A DNA stretch of 64,000 nt from Glandiceps talaboti (GCF_964340395.1 NC_135557.1:22211225-22275224), one strand, 5' to 3'; shown: positions 1 to 15,069, numbered from the stretch's first letter. Made by a program: numbers and translations. Notes: a model not told the origin generated them from the letters alone.

Positions 1-94
1 ATATGCCCACACGAGAGTTCGTTTGTATGTATCAAAGTATGTATTTTCGACACTATATATACGGATATATGTGTATGGAGTCATGATGAGCGAA

Positions 95-350
95 TGCCGG
101 CTTAGCATGACTGTCATTTTTTCATTTTATTTCTGAAGTCCATGGGCAAGATTTGAACCACGATTGAGCCTCACTCAACTCAGGTGTATAAGTAGGGACC
201 TGGTAGGGTAAAGGTTGAAATGTGAATGCTTTAATCCGATGCAACTTATAGTGGTTGGAATGGATTGTATGCTCCCGATGGGGTTAAGGAAGTATAAAGT
301 GCTGTTGTGCCACCATTGATCGGTGCCAGGGGTATCGAGCTCTCAGGAGA
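95..350. mobile_element. Possible SINE-like retroposon ending at a (CATA)n tail
   Basis: A moderately GC-richer stretch runs directly into a long (CATA)n array at 355, as many SINEs do. On the minus strand, 150-160 reads GGTTCAAATCT, ten of eleven bases of an RNA polymerase III B box, followed by TGCCC as in tRNA-derived heads. The plus-strand part around 193-220 (GGGACCTGGTAGGGTAAAG) has the look of a conserved SINE body. No second copy exists in the window, so this rests on pattern resemblance only. Confidence 0.35.
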
Positions 351-354
351 AAAA

Positions 355-425
355 CATACATACATACATACATACATACATACATACATACATACATACA
401 TACATACATACATACATAATCATAC

Positions 426-456
<31 letters not shown>

Positions 457-517
457 CATACATACATACATACATACTTACATACATGCATACATACATA
501 CATACATACATACATAC

Positions 518-548
<31 letters not shown>

Positions 549-592
549 CATACATACATACATACATACATACTTACTTACTTATTTACTTC
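355..592. repeat. (CATA)n microsatellite, ~235 bp
   Basis: Nearly pure tetranucleotide array with a few CATAATCATACTTA and CTTA interruptions; it changes to (CTTA)n for the last 20 bases. Open reading frames of repeating Thr-Tyr-Ile-His and Met-Tyr-Val-Cys here are translations of the repeat, not genes. Confidence 0.98.
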
Positions 593-1321
593 CACTCACT
601 CGGTATTGTAAAATCTTTATAATGCATATACTTATATCTCTACCAGTACCACAAACGGCAGCAGATGGCGTTCGGTCAACGACCCATGACAGCTTCGAAC
701 TCTGGTCAACTCGGTCAACACTACAGCGGTCCGGTTTATCGTGTCCTCGGGGTGATTCGTGACTCACCTCACCTATTACAATATGCACGTTACTACAGTC
801 CAAAAACCCGACCCACTTTGAACCCTCTGCTAAGAATGAGTTCCAGAAACTCAAATAAAAGGGTTTCCTGTTGACACAGCGTAGATCGAACAAAGGGATT
901 TGTGTACAGTCTATTGTATCTCATGGCAAAAGTAGGCCAGTACCTTATGTACCTTTACTCTAGTGTAGTATAGCGAAGGACCGTGTAGTTAATTGTGGTG
1001 GTGTATACAGTATAGTGTTCATGGTGTCGGGAGGAATGACCACCAAGTCAAAGACTCATCTATTGGTATGCCGCTAAGTAATTCCATATAGAGGTCATAT
1101 CACTGTAGTTACAATACCAGCTATGTGATACTTACCATGTTTTTGTGTAAGACCATTATCATAACGTAAGATAACTGTAATGTACAGAGTCTAAGATTAT
1201 TTCCATAATGTAGCACAATTTCTATATTGTAGGTATATTTCATAAAGGAATGCAATTGTCAAATTTAGTGGAAATAACATCAACAGGTTCTATGTTATCC
1301 CATTTAATTTGTGTTTAATTT
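593..1321. other. Unique AT-rich DNA
   Basis: No gene, RNA or repeat was recognised between the CATA array and the minisatellite. Confidence 0.6.
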
Positions 1322-2202
1322 GACAGACATCCCTAGTACCCATTGACAGGCATCCCTAATACCCATTGACAGGCATCCCTAGAACCCATTGACAGGCATC
1401 CCTAATACCCATTGACAGGCATCCCTAGTACCCATTGACAGGCATCCCTAGTACCCATTGACAGGCATCCCTAATACCCATTGACAGGCATCCCTAATAC
1501 CCATTGACAGACATCCCTAGTACCCATTGACAGGCATCCCTAATACCCATTGACAGGCATCCCTAGAACCCATTGACATGCATCCCTAGAACCCATTGAC
1601 AGGCATCCCTAATACCCATTGACAGGCATCCCTAGTACCCATTGACAGGCATCCCTAGAACCCATTGACAGGCATCCCTAATACCCATTGACAGGCATCC
1701 CTAATACCCATTGACAGGCATCCCTAGTACCCATTGACAGGCATCCCTAGAACCCATTGACAGGCATCCCTAATACCCATTGACAGGCATCCCTAATACC
1801 CATTGACAGGCATCCCTAATACCCATTGACAGGCATCCCTAGTACCCATTGACAGGCATCCCTAATACCCATTGACAGGCCACCCTAGTACCCATTGACA
1901 GGCATCCCTAATACCCATTGACAGGCATCCCTAATACCCATTGACAGGCATCCCTAATACCCATTGACAGGCATCCCTAATACCCATTGACAGGCATCCC
2001 TAGTACCCATTGACAGGCATCCCTAGTACCCATTGACAGGCATCCCTAGTACCCATTGACAGGCATTCCTAGTACCCATTGACAGGCATTCCTAGTACCC
2101 ATTGACAGGCACCCCTAATACCCATTAACAGACATCCCTAGTACCCATTGACAGACATCCCTAGTACCCATTGACAGGCATCCCTAGTACCCATTGACAG
2201 GC
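1322..2202. repeat. 23-bp minisatellite, 38 tandem copies
   Basis: The unit reads GACAGGCATCCCTARWACCC followed by ATT. I count 38 copies with almost no indels. Three variants differ in the bases after CCCTA (GT, AT or GA) and are interspersed along the array. A few copies carry private changes (gacatgcat near 1575; gccaccc near 1880; two adjacent attcc copies near 2066 and 2089; cacccc near 2110). The last two-thirds lacks the GA variant. The unit is not a multiple of three and is stop-rich, so the array is non-coding. Confidence 0.97.
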
Positions 2203-3235
2203 CAATTTCTTGATTGTCTGTAGTACTGAGTGCTGTGCCAGGTAATGCCATAACATTAAATGCTAGAAGTTCATGGCGACTTAGAGCGAATTTAATTCTG
2301 TCAGAACGCACTACCATATTATATGTATCATTGGTTGAAAACTCTAATTACAAAAAATGGCACCCGCTGCTGGTACCTTAAAATAAATAACGTACTAAAA
2401 TTACGGAAGTGAAAACATGATCTGGGTATACTGAAATACAACCAATGGAGTACTTAGTGTTCGTTTTCTTCTTTTTCGAATAACCACTTAGTAGTTGTAC
2501 GTCTTGAAACATTCTTTGTGTCAACTAGAGGTGACAAATATTTGACGACCCCCATCCCCACCAACCCCACCCCAAATAACGTTTAAAGCCGATATAATTA
2601 ATCGCACTGTCTCTGCCAGTTACAACCATTCATGACAATAATTAATAAGAAACATCATATTTGACACTTTGATAGAAAGATATGACAATTTCTTGCTACA
2701 TTTTGTCTGTGTCTGAGGAAAATAAACCAGTTTCCTAATGGTTTCTGTGTGGTTGTATCAAACAGAGTCTCTGAAAACTAACATGAGCAGGCGATACGTC
2801 AGTATGGTATTAAAAGAAATCAATGTTCACCTCCTTGGGTTATTTTGCCTTGTTCACATCTCGTCTATTGATTTGACGTTGTTTACAGACGTGACTTTTA
2901 CGCTTTAAATAAATAATGCTGACAAGAGTTTTAAATCTGATTTTCGTACTTATTTAGTAGTCCAGTTCCTAAACAGTATCGTTACAATTTATACCTTCAT
3001 TCACCCAGACTATTATTTAAGTTGACAACTGTGAAAATTTACTGACGAACAGGAATCTGGTGAAATAATTTTCGCGGGAAATCGTAAAATGTTGACTACT
3101 TGTATTTTGACTCTGCCGCTGTGCCAATGACCTGATATATGTCTGTTATGACAGAGTTGAGTACCTGAGTATTGTGACGTCATAAATTATTCTGACTGTA
3201 AGTGTTTTATAAACGACAATAAATTTAAAAAGTAG
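2203..3235. other. Unique AT-rich DNA with one terminal-repeat fragment
   Basis: At 2738-2770 lies a plus-strand copy of the terminal sequence (GGTTTCTGTGTGGTTGTATC) that forms the inverted ends of the element at 10932-11293. A TGACGTCA palindrome lies at 3175-3182. Otherwise nothing is recognisable. Confidence 0.6.
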
Positions 3236-3490
3236 GTGTCGTCAGAAATTAAGATTTTGTTTGTGTCGTCGGATCTAGAAATTCGATTTTGTTTGTCGTC
3301 AAAATTTCTGTTTTCTGTTTGTGTCTTCAAAATTTAGGTTTTCAGTTTGTGCCGTCAGAAATTCGATTCTCAGTTGGTGTCATCAGAAATTCGGTTCTCG
3401 CTGTCTGTCGTCAAAATTTAGTCTGTAAGTTAATGTCGTCAGCAATCCGGTTTTCAGTTTAAGTTGTCAGAAACTGTTTTCCGCCTGTTG
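3236..3490. repeat. Degenerate ~33-bp tandem repeat
   Basis: About seven imperfect units of the form GTCGTCAGAAATTCGRTTTT followed by CAGTTTGTG, strongly diverged from one another. It is directly followed by a perfect TTTGGCGCCAAA palindrome at 3494-3505. Confidence 0.8.
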
Positions 3491-3493
3491 TGA

Positions 3494-3505
3494 TTTGGCG
3501 CCAAA
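3494..3505. promoter_or_regulatory. E2F-type palindrome TTTGGCGCCAAA
   Basis: A perfect 12-bp palindrome that contains the E2F consensus TTTSGCGC on both strands. It recurs at 30156-30167, with related sites at 28971-28982 (TTTTGGCGCGAA) and 30484-30493. Function is not shown by sequence alone. Confidence 0.25.
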
Positions 3506-5122
3506 GCTGATCATGAAACAAAGATTGTAAATCATGATCACGTGAGTTCACGACTGTATAACTGGCATTTGGATGAACGTTCGCACATGTTTAAAAACTT
3601 CAAATTCGAAATAAATCGGATATCACACAGTAATTATGATATAATTTGTGTTTACAGCCAAAATAGCACGAAAATATATTTTTATTTGCTTCTTATATAC
3701 ATAGTAGTATCAACACAATGAAATGCCATATCAATGCATCATGAAGCCGTACAGTTATAATTCTTTTACGAGACCATATAATGTCTGAGGTCAATTGAGT
3801 TCACCAAGCAACGTACTTTAGAGCGTGTGGTGTTGCTGATACAGCAGCCCGGTACAGCGCGGTGTTCGTCGTGTCTTTGAAAGCCTGATCTTTCTGATAT
3901 GATCAAACTAACTACTACGATTTTCACTTCTGTTGATATACCGTTTACTTCTTTCGAACTTTATTTTGGAAGTATTTCTGGTAACCGTGTTGTTCCTACA
4001 ACACGAAGATGCTGGGTGTAAATCTTGTAGATAACTTACAGTCAGGCTAAATATTACTGATAATATCATTGACGTTTTTGAATCAATAATCGTTAACCAT
4101 GGAGATAACAGTGAGCGCACGACGTGACGGCTACCACGAAGAGCAAAAATACCTAGATACTAACATATATATGTACAATTAGCGTGATAATATATATATT
4201 CCCTACGTCAGACAGAACATGTTTGGTCCAGGCTCTCAATAATTAGCAGTAAGTGGATGGGTGGGGATAAGGATGAAGATAATGAAGATAAGCAAGGAGA
4301 CAGGAGCATCTAAAATAGATTATAAAATTAACGTTTTATTTTGAATATTAACTTGTGCTGATGTATGTGAAGTTAACGTGTTAATCTGAATATAACAACG
4401 GTTCGGTGCATGACCGTAGATCGTTCACTGCTCGTAAATCTGTAATTCTCTTGTGTGACGTAAAACAGCTCAGGTCTTTGACTTGTACCAACTAGACGAT
4501 GTTAGATTAACGAGTTGACGACTTGTTTGTTTCACGAGTATGTCTGTTTGACACCGTCAATCACCATGACAGTCTTAATATTGCTAATATCATAACATTT
4601 GCCTCTTCAAAGTACACGCTTACTCTTTCCCCACCTTACAATCCAACTAAACACTGGGGTGCCAGTAAATTAAATCATTACATACCCTTTTGCGGTCAAC
4701 CGTAAATGAGTGAGTATCAAAGTTGTACTACTGTTTGCCATGTATCCGGTGATCTTATTTTGAATACAGCTAATTAATTTCATTGTAGTGTACATTTCAT
4801 ACAGTAATTTTCACATTTTGGACAAGCTTGAAATATTACATGGAGTGAAAAAACCACACGGAATGTAAATCACTGGGGTTAGTAACCGAGGATCGTGTTC
4901 GTAGGTCATTATCGGTCAATTCTTGACGTACACAGTATAACCAGGGCCACTGAAATACTATAGGAATACAAATATTTAAAAGGTCATATGAGGACAACTT
5001 CCAGTAATTTAAAATGGTTCCGGAGAGTGGTTACGGTAGGGGCGGGGGAGGGGGGGGTGTGTACGAGGATAAGAGATGGATAGAAATGGGAATGGAGGGT
5101 AGTGATGTATGGAGAGGGGATG
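3506..5122. other. Unique AT-rich DNA
   Basis: No gene or repeat was recognised. Frames of 60-70 codons near 3.9-4.1 and 4.5-4.7 kb have no identifiable domain. Confidence 0.6.
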
Positions 5123-5400
5123 TACATACATACATACATACATACATACATACATACATACATACATACATACATACATCCATACATACATACATACATA
5201 CATACATACATACATACATACATACATACATACATACATACGTACATACATACACACACATACATACATACATACATACATACATACATACATACATACA
5301 TACGTACATACATACATACATACATACATACACACACACACATACATACATACATACATACGTACATACATACATACATACATACATACATACACATACA
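5123..5400. repeat. (CATA)n microsatellite, ~278 bp, with CAGA-rich 3' flank
   Basis: Nearly pure CATA array with scattered CATC, CGTA and CACA variants. It grades at 5401-5440 into a degenerate (CAGA)n stretch. The preceding 5041-5060 is a G-rich tract. Six overlapping open frames here are repeat artefacts. Confidence 0.98.
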
Positions 5401-5440
5401 CAGAGACAAGCAGGCAGACAGACAGACAGGCAGATTGACA

Positions 5441-6286
5441 AGCAGAGAGGGACATATAGATAAAAACTTGCAGAGAACGAGTCATAAATAGGACTATTGA
5501 TAGAGTTAATTGCATACAGACAAACAGATAAAGACAGTGGCACACTCAGAGGCGTATAGAGACGGAGAGGCGGGTTTCTCATACCGCACCATAGTATATA
5601 GATTAATATAGAGATAACAAAGGTTAAGGCCATACTAAGTAATAGATAGTAAAGTACATGTACTCTAATAGTGGGGGAGATAGCATTTGTAGGTACAGAA
5701 CCGTCTATATACTTATGTACTTTCACATATATTATATTTCATTAAATATAAAATAGAATTTTCAGTTAATATGCTATCGTAAATGGCAACTTAACTTGAA
5801 AACGGTGAGGTTAACATACTATCGGTAAATGGCATATGTGAACTAACGGTCTTGATCTAAGATAAGTTAATCGTTAATGGACAGAGATATCTTTCGACTG
5901 AGTATGTTGTTGCCACCATTCTGACAAAAGCTGAGTTGAACATTTCACGTATCAATTCTTTCCTTTGTGTTTGGAACAAAATCGTGATTTCTAAACCAAT
6001 AGATATATCATGATTTTTTTTCCAAGTGGGACAGGACCAATTACAATTGACGGAATGAGTAAAGAAAACACTAGAGCTTGGTTTATTATGTGATAAAATG
6101 ACTAATCGTAATTTAAAGTTTTAATTATCAACTGCTGTGAGTTTAAAATTACATCTATAAATCCGTCGTCATAATTAATTATTCTATTAATTGATGACTT
6201 TTAATAATTTAATATGTAGTCATTCAAAGCCTAGGTTACCGGAGTATCAAGGAAACAATCAATTGTGTTTTAATAACGCATGCACA
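5441..6286. other. Unique AT-rich DNA
   Basis: Nothing was recognised apart from low-complexity A/T sequence. Confidence 0.6.
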
Positions 6287-6316
6287 CATACATACATACA
6301 TACATACATACATACA

Positions 6317-6347
<31 letters not shown>

Positions 6348-6349
6348 GC

Positions 6350-6422
<73 letters not shown>
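6287..6422. repeat. Compound (CATA)n-(TA)n microsatellite
   Basis: About 60 bp of CATA is followed by about 70 bp of pure TA from 6352. Long TA runs can extrude cruciforms and are prone to breakage and length change. Confidence 0.98.
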
Positions 6423-6424
<2 letters not shown>

Positions 6425-6579
6425 CATACTTTTTAGACTATTGTTGACTCGGCATAAAGTTATTTGTGGTGGAATCAGAGACAGACTGTTTTTTTGGACT
6501 CCAAACTTGCAAAATTTTGTAATTTGTACATTATCATTTTGTTATACTATCGTTAGGTGTACCCTTCCTTTGAAATTAG

Positions 6580-6622
6580 AAATGAATGAATGAATGAATG
6601 AATGAATGAATGGATGAATGAA
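6580..6622. repeat. (GAAT)n microsatellite
   Basis: About ten units of GAAT with one GGAT variant. A longer array of the same motif occurs at 39030-39220. Confidence 0.95.
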
Positions 6623-8204
6623 ATGGTCAAAGACAAATATGGTGATATAAATGGGAATACACATGTATACAAAAGTTGAAAATAGTAGCCTTGTATGCTA
6701 TGAATAGCGGTGCCATCATGGTTATTGCTTGATACATGACTCTCCTAGTATACAAGGTTATTTAAGGACACCGCAAATCACAATCTGCAGCCTAACGATC
6801 TGGTAAAGATATTGGTGAGAGACACATACGTGTAATTTGGTGCACCAAGTAAACATAAAGTAAATGGTACATTGGAACAATACACCAGATGAAAATACTG
6901 CAACGAGTGTGTTTAACCCAGGAATTAACCTTGGCCCTGACCTTAACAGTCACTGACATTGGACAACGCAGTGGAGCCGCCATGGTGCAATTGACTTGTA
7001 TTCCCCATCACAAGTTGAATTACAGTGATTGGGCTACAGGCCCTGCATGAAAAGAAACTTTAATTTTTTGACAACAAAGGACAAGACAACACACGTGGGG
7101 GTTAAACCTAGCTAGAGGGCAGAGAGCGGTTGTATTTTAGTTATTCACTGAGAAGGGCCCGGCCAGTGACGATACAAAGAGTCTCCAGTACAATTACAAA
7201 GAAAACAACACATGTCGAGTTCTCAACACATAGCATTCCTTCATGTCAACAATGGTTGAATAGAACAACCTTGGAACGAAGGACGACCGATCAGATCAGC
7301 TGTCAGTCGGTCTTCTCTCAGCTGACATTTACTCCGCCATGAGAAAGTTGTACAATGGTAGGGATTGACAATGACAGATCCATACAACGTAGTAGTGCTG
7401 ATAGAATGGACACTCTGTAAACGTACCAAGGTGATTCAAGCTTCGGATAACAAGACAACAAGGAAAAGATCATGTTATGTTTCCAACTGACTTTAATCGC
7501 TTTCTTTAATCTTTGACAGTTTCGAGAGAGAAAAAATGAACGTCTGTTGACGGAACGAGTACGGGTACGGGTCGACAAGTTCATGCTGATACGCAAGGAT
7601 AGCGTCCATGTATGACCTGTTGAGAAGAAAATAAATATCAAATTAAGTACACGGTTGTCATTATTCAAGAAATAACATTCAACGAACAAAAAATTTATGC
7701 GACACGTTAAATGCTGGTCATTGTATATTACATTGAAGATATATTTTATCTAAAACGACCAAGAAAGGTTCACATTTTTAGTAGTCTCTGTTTCCCGCCA
7801 AAGAGTTGACTATTTGGTACAATTTTTGAAGTAACACACAAAAAGTCGTTTTGCGCTGAAACACTGAATATGAACTTCATTGTTTTTTCTTCCTGGTGAA
7901 GAGTTAACATCCCAAGAATTGGTATGCAGTAAAGAATGAAATGTAACAATATTCTGGGGAATTTTTAAAGTTTTAGTTCAAAAGCTAAAAATTGATAATA
8001 ATATCGCATAATGCGAAGTCCTTAGTTGAGATTTGAAAATTGATAACTGGTTGTCATGTGGTATTTGACGAGAACTTAATGGGAAAGCGGGTACATATCT
8101 TACAGAGTAGCAACAATGACTAAGATAGCTTTAATCCAAATCAGATATACATAGAGAGTTCGAGATCAGTTATCCGTATCATAGTTACCTGCGATTGTAG
8201 CTAA
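6623..8204. other. Unique AT-rich DNA
   Basis: No supported gene. A frame of 123 codons on the minus strand (7318-7689) has no recognisable domain and overlaps a similar frame elsewhere; it is not called. Confidence 0.55.
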
Positions 8205-8710
8205 TTTGATATTATAGCTAATCTAAGATCATAGCTAATTTGAGATCAACGCTAATTTGAGAATATAGCTAATTTGATATTATAGCTAATCTAAGTTCAT
8301 AGCTAATTTGAGATCAAAGCTTATTTGAGATTATAGTTAATTGTGATATAACTTTAGCTAATCTAAGATCATAGCTAATTTGAGATCAACGCTAATTTGA
8401 GAATATAGCTAATTTGATATTATAGCTAATCTAAGTTCATAGCTAATTTGAGATCAAAGCTTATTTGAGATTATAGTTAATTTGATATAACTTTAGCTAA
8501 TCTAAGATCATAGCTAATTTGAGGCCATAGATAATATGAAATTATATTATAGATAATCTATCTAGCTAATCAGAGAGTGAAACACATTTAAGATCATAGA
8601 TAATTTGAGGCCATAGATAATATGAAATTATATTATAGATAATCTAGCTAATCAGAGAGTGAAACACATGTAAGATCATAGATAATTTGAGATTATATCT
8701 ACTAGGTTAT
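8205..8710. repeat. Higher-order tandem array of a ~17-bp TAGCTAATTTGAGATCA unit
   Basis: The basic unit TAGCTAATTTGAGATCA varies along the array (TTGATATTA, CTAAGATCA, CTAAGTTCA). Eight such units form a ~140-bp higher-order block: AGCTAATCTAAGATC recurs at about 8217, 8357 and 8496, and the first two blocks are almost identical. The end of the array (8500-8700) switches to a second block of about 75 bp with GAGGCCATAGATAATATG and AATCAGAGAGTGAAACACA, present twice. This is satellite-like evolution inside an intron. Confidence 0.92.
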
Positions 8711-9385
8711 AGCGAATCATACTTGGACTAATGTAACACAAGACAGCGAATATTGAAAATAATTTGTTATTCTTGATTTTCATGTCAGTCAACGAATATT
8801 TGTAATTCTTATTACAGACGACCTTGGGTAGGCGATGTCTCATGGGATTTATTAATATTTATTGACATATTAAGATCATATTATTATCAAATATATTACA
8901 TATTTCATCCTGACGTCGATGGGTTTGAGAAGCTGAATCATATAGACATTTATAATTTATGAATAAATTTAAAGATTTGATATTAGTGTATAGTAATTAC
9001 TGTGACGCACTCAGTTTATGCTGACGCGGTTGTATAGAAGGCGAACCTAACTGTTTACATTGAAGAAGCAATTTACTGTCAGTAATTGTGTTATTATCAC
9101 GATGAAAATGACCTCGAAACACGCTGGTTTTCAGTCAAAGTTGATAAATTGATAACAGAGGACTTATTATTTACTGAGCGTTGCTAGATTGGAGCTAACA
9201 GTAAGGTGCTGCGTGGCCTGCTAGTGAGTTCATTGACCCCAGATCGACTAGAAGTTAATGTAAGGACGGCATCGTAGTAAACTTAAACAGAATCTGTTTA
9301 TCTGTTTTTATCAATGTAGTCTAACATATGTGACAGTTCACTATCTCCAGTGGCGCTAATAGCTGAAACATGTTGCCAGTATCTC
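8711..9385. other. Unique AT-rich DNA
   Basis: No gene or repeat was recognised. Confidence 0.6.
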
Positions 9386-9487
9386 ATTCTCGCAAACCAG
9401 AGTTATTATTTCTACCACTACATTTCGAAATAAGTTGGAGGCTCGTTAAGAACGTTGCCGTAAAACAGGTCGTGGTTTGCGACGATG
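9386..9487 (-). mobile_element. Short inverted-repeat element (~100 bp), copy 1
   Basis: Ends are inverted: TCGCAAACC at 9390-9398 and GGTTTGCGA at 9474-9482. The interior shares CCAGAGTTATTATTTCT-like sequence and the right part GCCGTAAAACAGG..GTGGTTTGCGACGATGC with copy 2 at 61783-61888. The size and ends suggest a miniature inverted-repeat transposable element remnant. No target-site duplication could be verified. Confidence 0.6.
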
Positions 9488-10235
9488 CTATTATCATGGC
9501 CTACAGTATTGAGGATTTACCTCTCTATTTTGATAGTTAAAAAGGTCACGTTAGTCCGGGGGCAACAGCATGACTGTCATATATCAAAGCTCTTGACATT
9601 TTTCTTTGAAGGAGCCTACCAATTTAAAAAGTGTCATTAATTTTCTTGAAGACATACTAGTCATATTGCTTTAGGCAGCGGAATGTCTTTCTGTATATGC
9701 GGGTACAACTGAATTGACCTGGCGTGACCTCTACTGAGTAAATCAATGCAATGTACCTTGGCCTAAAATTATAAGTCAAATCGCACTCTCATTATATATT
9801 CCAACAACATCTTCGTTGATAACAACTTCAGTCTGTACCACAGGGACACGCAATGTCGGATTTATACCAGTGACGGGTACAAATATTGTTGCTACGAATA
9901 TATAAGAGTATTCTTCGTACACTAGTTTGATAATCTTTTTCGCAATATATTGACAGTATAATTGGTAATGATATTTCTTTATCCATCCATCCATACAAAG
10001 CAAGATGGAGTAAATGTAGTAACATCATTCATATTCTGTGTATCCACCAATAGAAGCAAGATTACGTGACTCTGTGATCTGTATCATGTGTTCTGTACTT
10101 TGTAACCATGGTAACATGTCTACACCATGGATCAGTGTTTGTTTTGCTCTTCCTTATCTCCACTATGGTGAAGAGCGAAGTTGAATCGCGAATCTGCGAT
10201 ATAGAGATTCCACAACCATGGATAATTAATTTTCA
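9488..10235. other. Unique AT-rich DNA
   Basis: AGCATGACTGTCAT at 9567-9580 recurs at 103-116; otherwise nothing was recognised. Confidence 0.55.
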
Positions 10236-10320
10236 GGAGGATTTCATTTGCAGATGAAACATCTTTTCATTTTTAACATCTTTTCATTTTTATTGGAGGA
10301 TTTCATTTGCAGATGAAAAC
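10236..10320. repeat. Local tandem duplication
   Basis: GGATTTCATTTGCAGATGAA occurs at 10239-10258 and again at 10298-10317. Between them ACATCTTTTCATTTTT is itself doubled. This is a recent small duplication without coding content. Confidence 0.9.
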
Positions 10321-10931
10321 GACTGTTTCCCCAATCATGAACATTACATGACTAATGTTTACTTTACTAACTACCACGGAATGGCCTTGTATAGAGGTAT
10401 GTCCATATTTGTTTACAGACCTAGACTGTGTAATAACATTATTTTAACCACGATTTTGATCTCAGTGTATACAACTTGTTCTCTCTGACTTTAAGATTGA
10501 AATCACTGATTGTGTAAACAATAACTTTAAAACTAGACTTTTGGATACTATCATTAAAGAGCATGTCAGTGGCTTATTACCCATGAATTATTCTTTAAAG
10601 TATTATATTAATCTATCAATGTAAGTAGAATTTTATGTATCCCAAAGGACAATTTGGTTTATATGAATTAAAAATAATTCAAGCCCGACTGCATAGTTTA
10701 ATAACGGCAATGTCTTTCAGTATATCACAGTTGTGTTCATATCAGGTCATTGTCCAAGTAATCTCCGTGACAATCCTTTGAATGTTAATACCCCCACGAG
10801 AAAAAAATATTGTACGCATTTGGTATTTGGTATACAGCGCAGTTCATATGTCAGGACCGTACATTGGTGAACGTATCCCATAAGTGTTTATTTAGTGTAA
10901 GCGTGATTTAATTACATTGTGCAATACAACC

Positions 10932-11293
10932 CGTTTTAAGTTACCTTTCACTGGCTCTGTTTGATACAACCATGCAGAAACCAATAAAAAAACTTGTTAA
11001 TATGCTACACGTTAAGATAATAAAATTGAATGAATACTGTTTCTTGTTACATTTTGTGAAATGAAATGAACTAATTGCCACCATCAAAATGGAGACATCA
11101 AAACATTGGCACCATGTGCCTGCGCCTAGTTGCAGAATGTTCAAATGGATTATTTCATGAAAAATTAAAAATGTAGCTGAGCAAGAAAGTTTGATCTTGC
11201 TATCTTGGAGTAGAATATGCAGTTTCTTATTGGTTTCTGCGTGGTTGTATCACACCACAGACAAACAGAGCCGGTGAACGATAACTTGAAACG
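10932..11293. mobile_element. MITE-like element with ~56-bp terminal inverted repeats
   Basis: The left end (CGTTTTAAGTTACCTTTCAC, GGCTCTGTTTGATACAACCA, GCAGAAACCAATAA; 10932-10987) is matched in inverted orientation at the right end (about 11230-11293). The right end differs by a few substitutions and one ~9-bp insertion. The 362-bp element has no coding capacity. A third, solitary end lies at 2738-2770. This fits a non-autonomous DNA transposon; the family cannot be named from here. Confidence 0.7.
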
Positions 11294-11873
11294 AGCTATA
11301 CCAAGTTGTAGCAGCATAGTACAGTAGAGTCGGTATACCATGTATACTACGATGCGAACGTGACCACAGTTCAGCGACTACTTCTGTGACGTCGATTGCA
11401 GCAACAGTAAAGGTCACCTCAGGTCAGAAGGCTGTGTTCGCTGAGAGCCCCCCACACAATAAAGCGCTTACAATATCTCGTTTATTCACGACTCGTTCAC
11501 TGTGCCACATTTCGTGACCTTTCGATGACATGGTAAGTGAGACCGAATGATTAGAACAATCATGCCTTCCAAGTCGTTGACCGTTACCATAGAAACTGAT
11601 AAATGATTGACACGACAGATTAGAACAGAAACAGGTCGAGTAGTTTAAACATAGGGGCTGTGGTTTATCTCTTTCGTGTATTGACTTAAGGTACAGTATG
11701 AGTTTTCACTCTTCTGTGTTTATATTGAGTGATGCTGTATCTTCAATCTCTAAAAACATTTGTTGATGACGTAAATTTTAACTTTTATTGCCATCTACTA
11801 GTATATGATATACCACAGATTGTACACTCAGATATCGACAAAGACACGCTGTCTCTACCTCTCCCATCTCTCA
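11294..11873. other. Unique DNA
   Basis: No gene or repeat was recognised. Confidence 0.55.
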
Positions 11874-14752
<2,879 letters not shown>

Positions 14753-14844
14753 AAATGAAAACTGGATAGTCTAAACAACTCAAAGGTGTTTTCCAAAAGT
14801 TCTGTAGCATAATCCCTTTTAACAGTTCAGCTAGCCACTTTTTC

Positions 14845-14847
14845 GTA

Positions 14848-14887
<40 letters not shown>

Positions 14888-14890
14888 TAC
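14845..14890. repeat. Palindrome GTACTC-(AT)n-GAGTAC
   Basis: The AT core (about 14851-14884) is bounded by perfectly inverted GTACTC and GAGTAC, giving a 46-bp perfect palindrome able to extrude as a cruciform. A second TA stretch follows at 14893-14907. Confidence 0.9.
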
Positions 14891-14994
14891 CAATATATAT
14901 ATATATAACTCGGTGAGTATCAATCTGCTAAGACAGTGCTCTATACCGCAGTGGCAGAGCGCAATAGTTTTGGTAGTTCTGGAACTCTTTCTTG

Positions 14995-15035
14995 GTTGTA
15001 ACTCGGAGTTTCACGCATCGTGCGATCATCAGACA

Positions 15036-15036
<1 letters not shown>
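14995..15036 (-). ncRNA. Hammerhead-ribozyme-like motif, minus-strand copy
   Basis: Read on the minus strand: TTGT, then CTGATGA (15032-15026), a stem II CGCA-CGA-TGCG, then GAA (15012-15010), a stem III ACT-CCG-AGT, then T and ACAA. Stem I would be TTGT pairing with ACAA (four pairs), stem II four pairs, stem III three pairs, all in type I order. All conserved core bases (C3 to A9, G12-A14, the A15.1-U16.1 pair and a permitted H17) are present. Weak points: positions 10.1 and 11.1 are U and U rather than G-C, the cleavage triplet is GUU, and the stems are short. Minimal animal hammerheads with short stem III are known to work best as dimers. Confidence 0.45.

Positions 15037-15068
<32 letters not shown>

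Positions 15069-15069
<1 letters not shown>

Noticed and set aside
130-205. Functional tRNA gene on the minus strand
   Set aside because: Only the B-box-like segment is convincing; no cloverleaf could be drawn, so it is noted only as part of a possible SINE.
307-762. Long open frames of repeating Tyr-Ile-His-Thr, Met-Tyr-Val-Cys, Ser-Val-Cys-Leu, Arg-Glu and Tyr-Leu-Ser-Ile across the microsatellites
   Set aside because: They are translations of CATA, CTGT, GA and GATA arrays, open in several frames on both strands, with no unique coding sequence.
1322-2202. CRISPR-like array
   Set aside because: Units are directly adjacent with no spacers, the unit is 23 bp, and the context is animal intron; it is a minisatellite.
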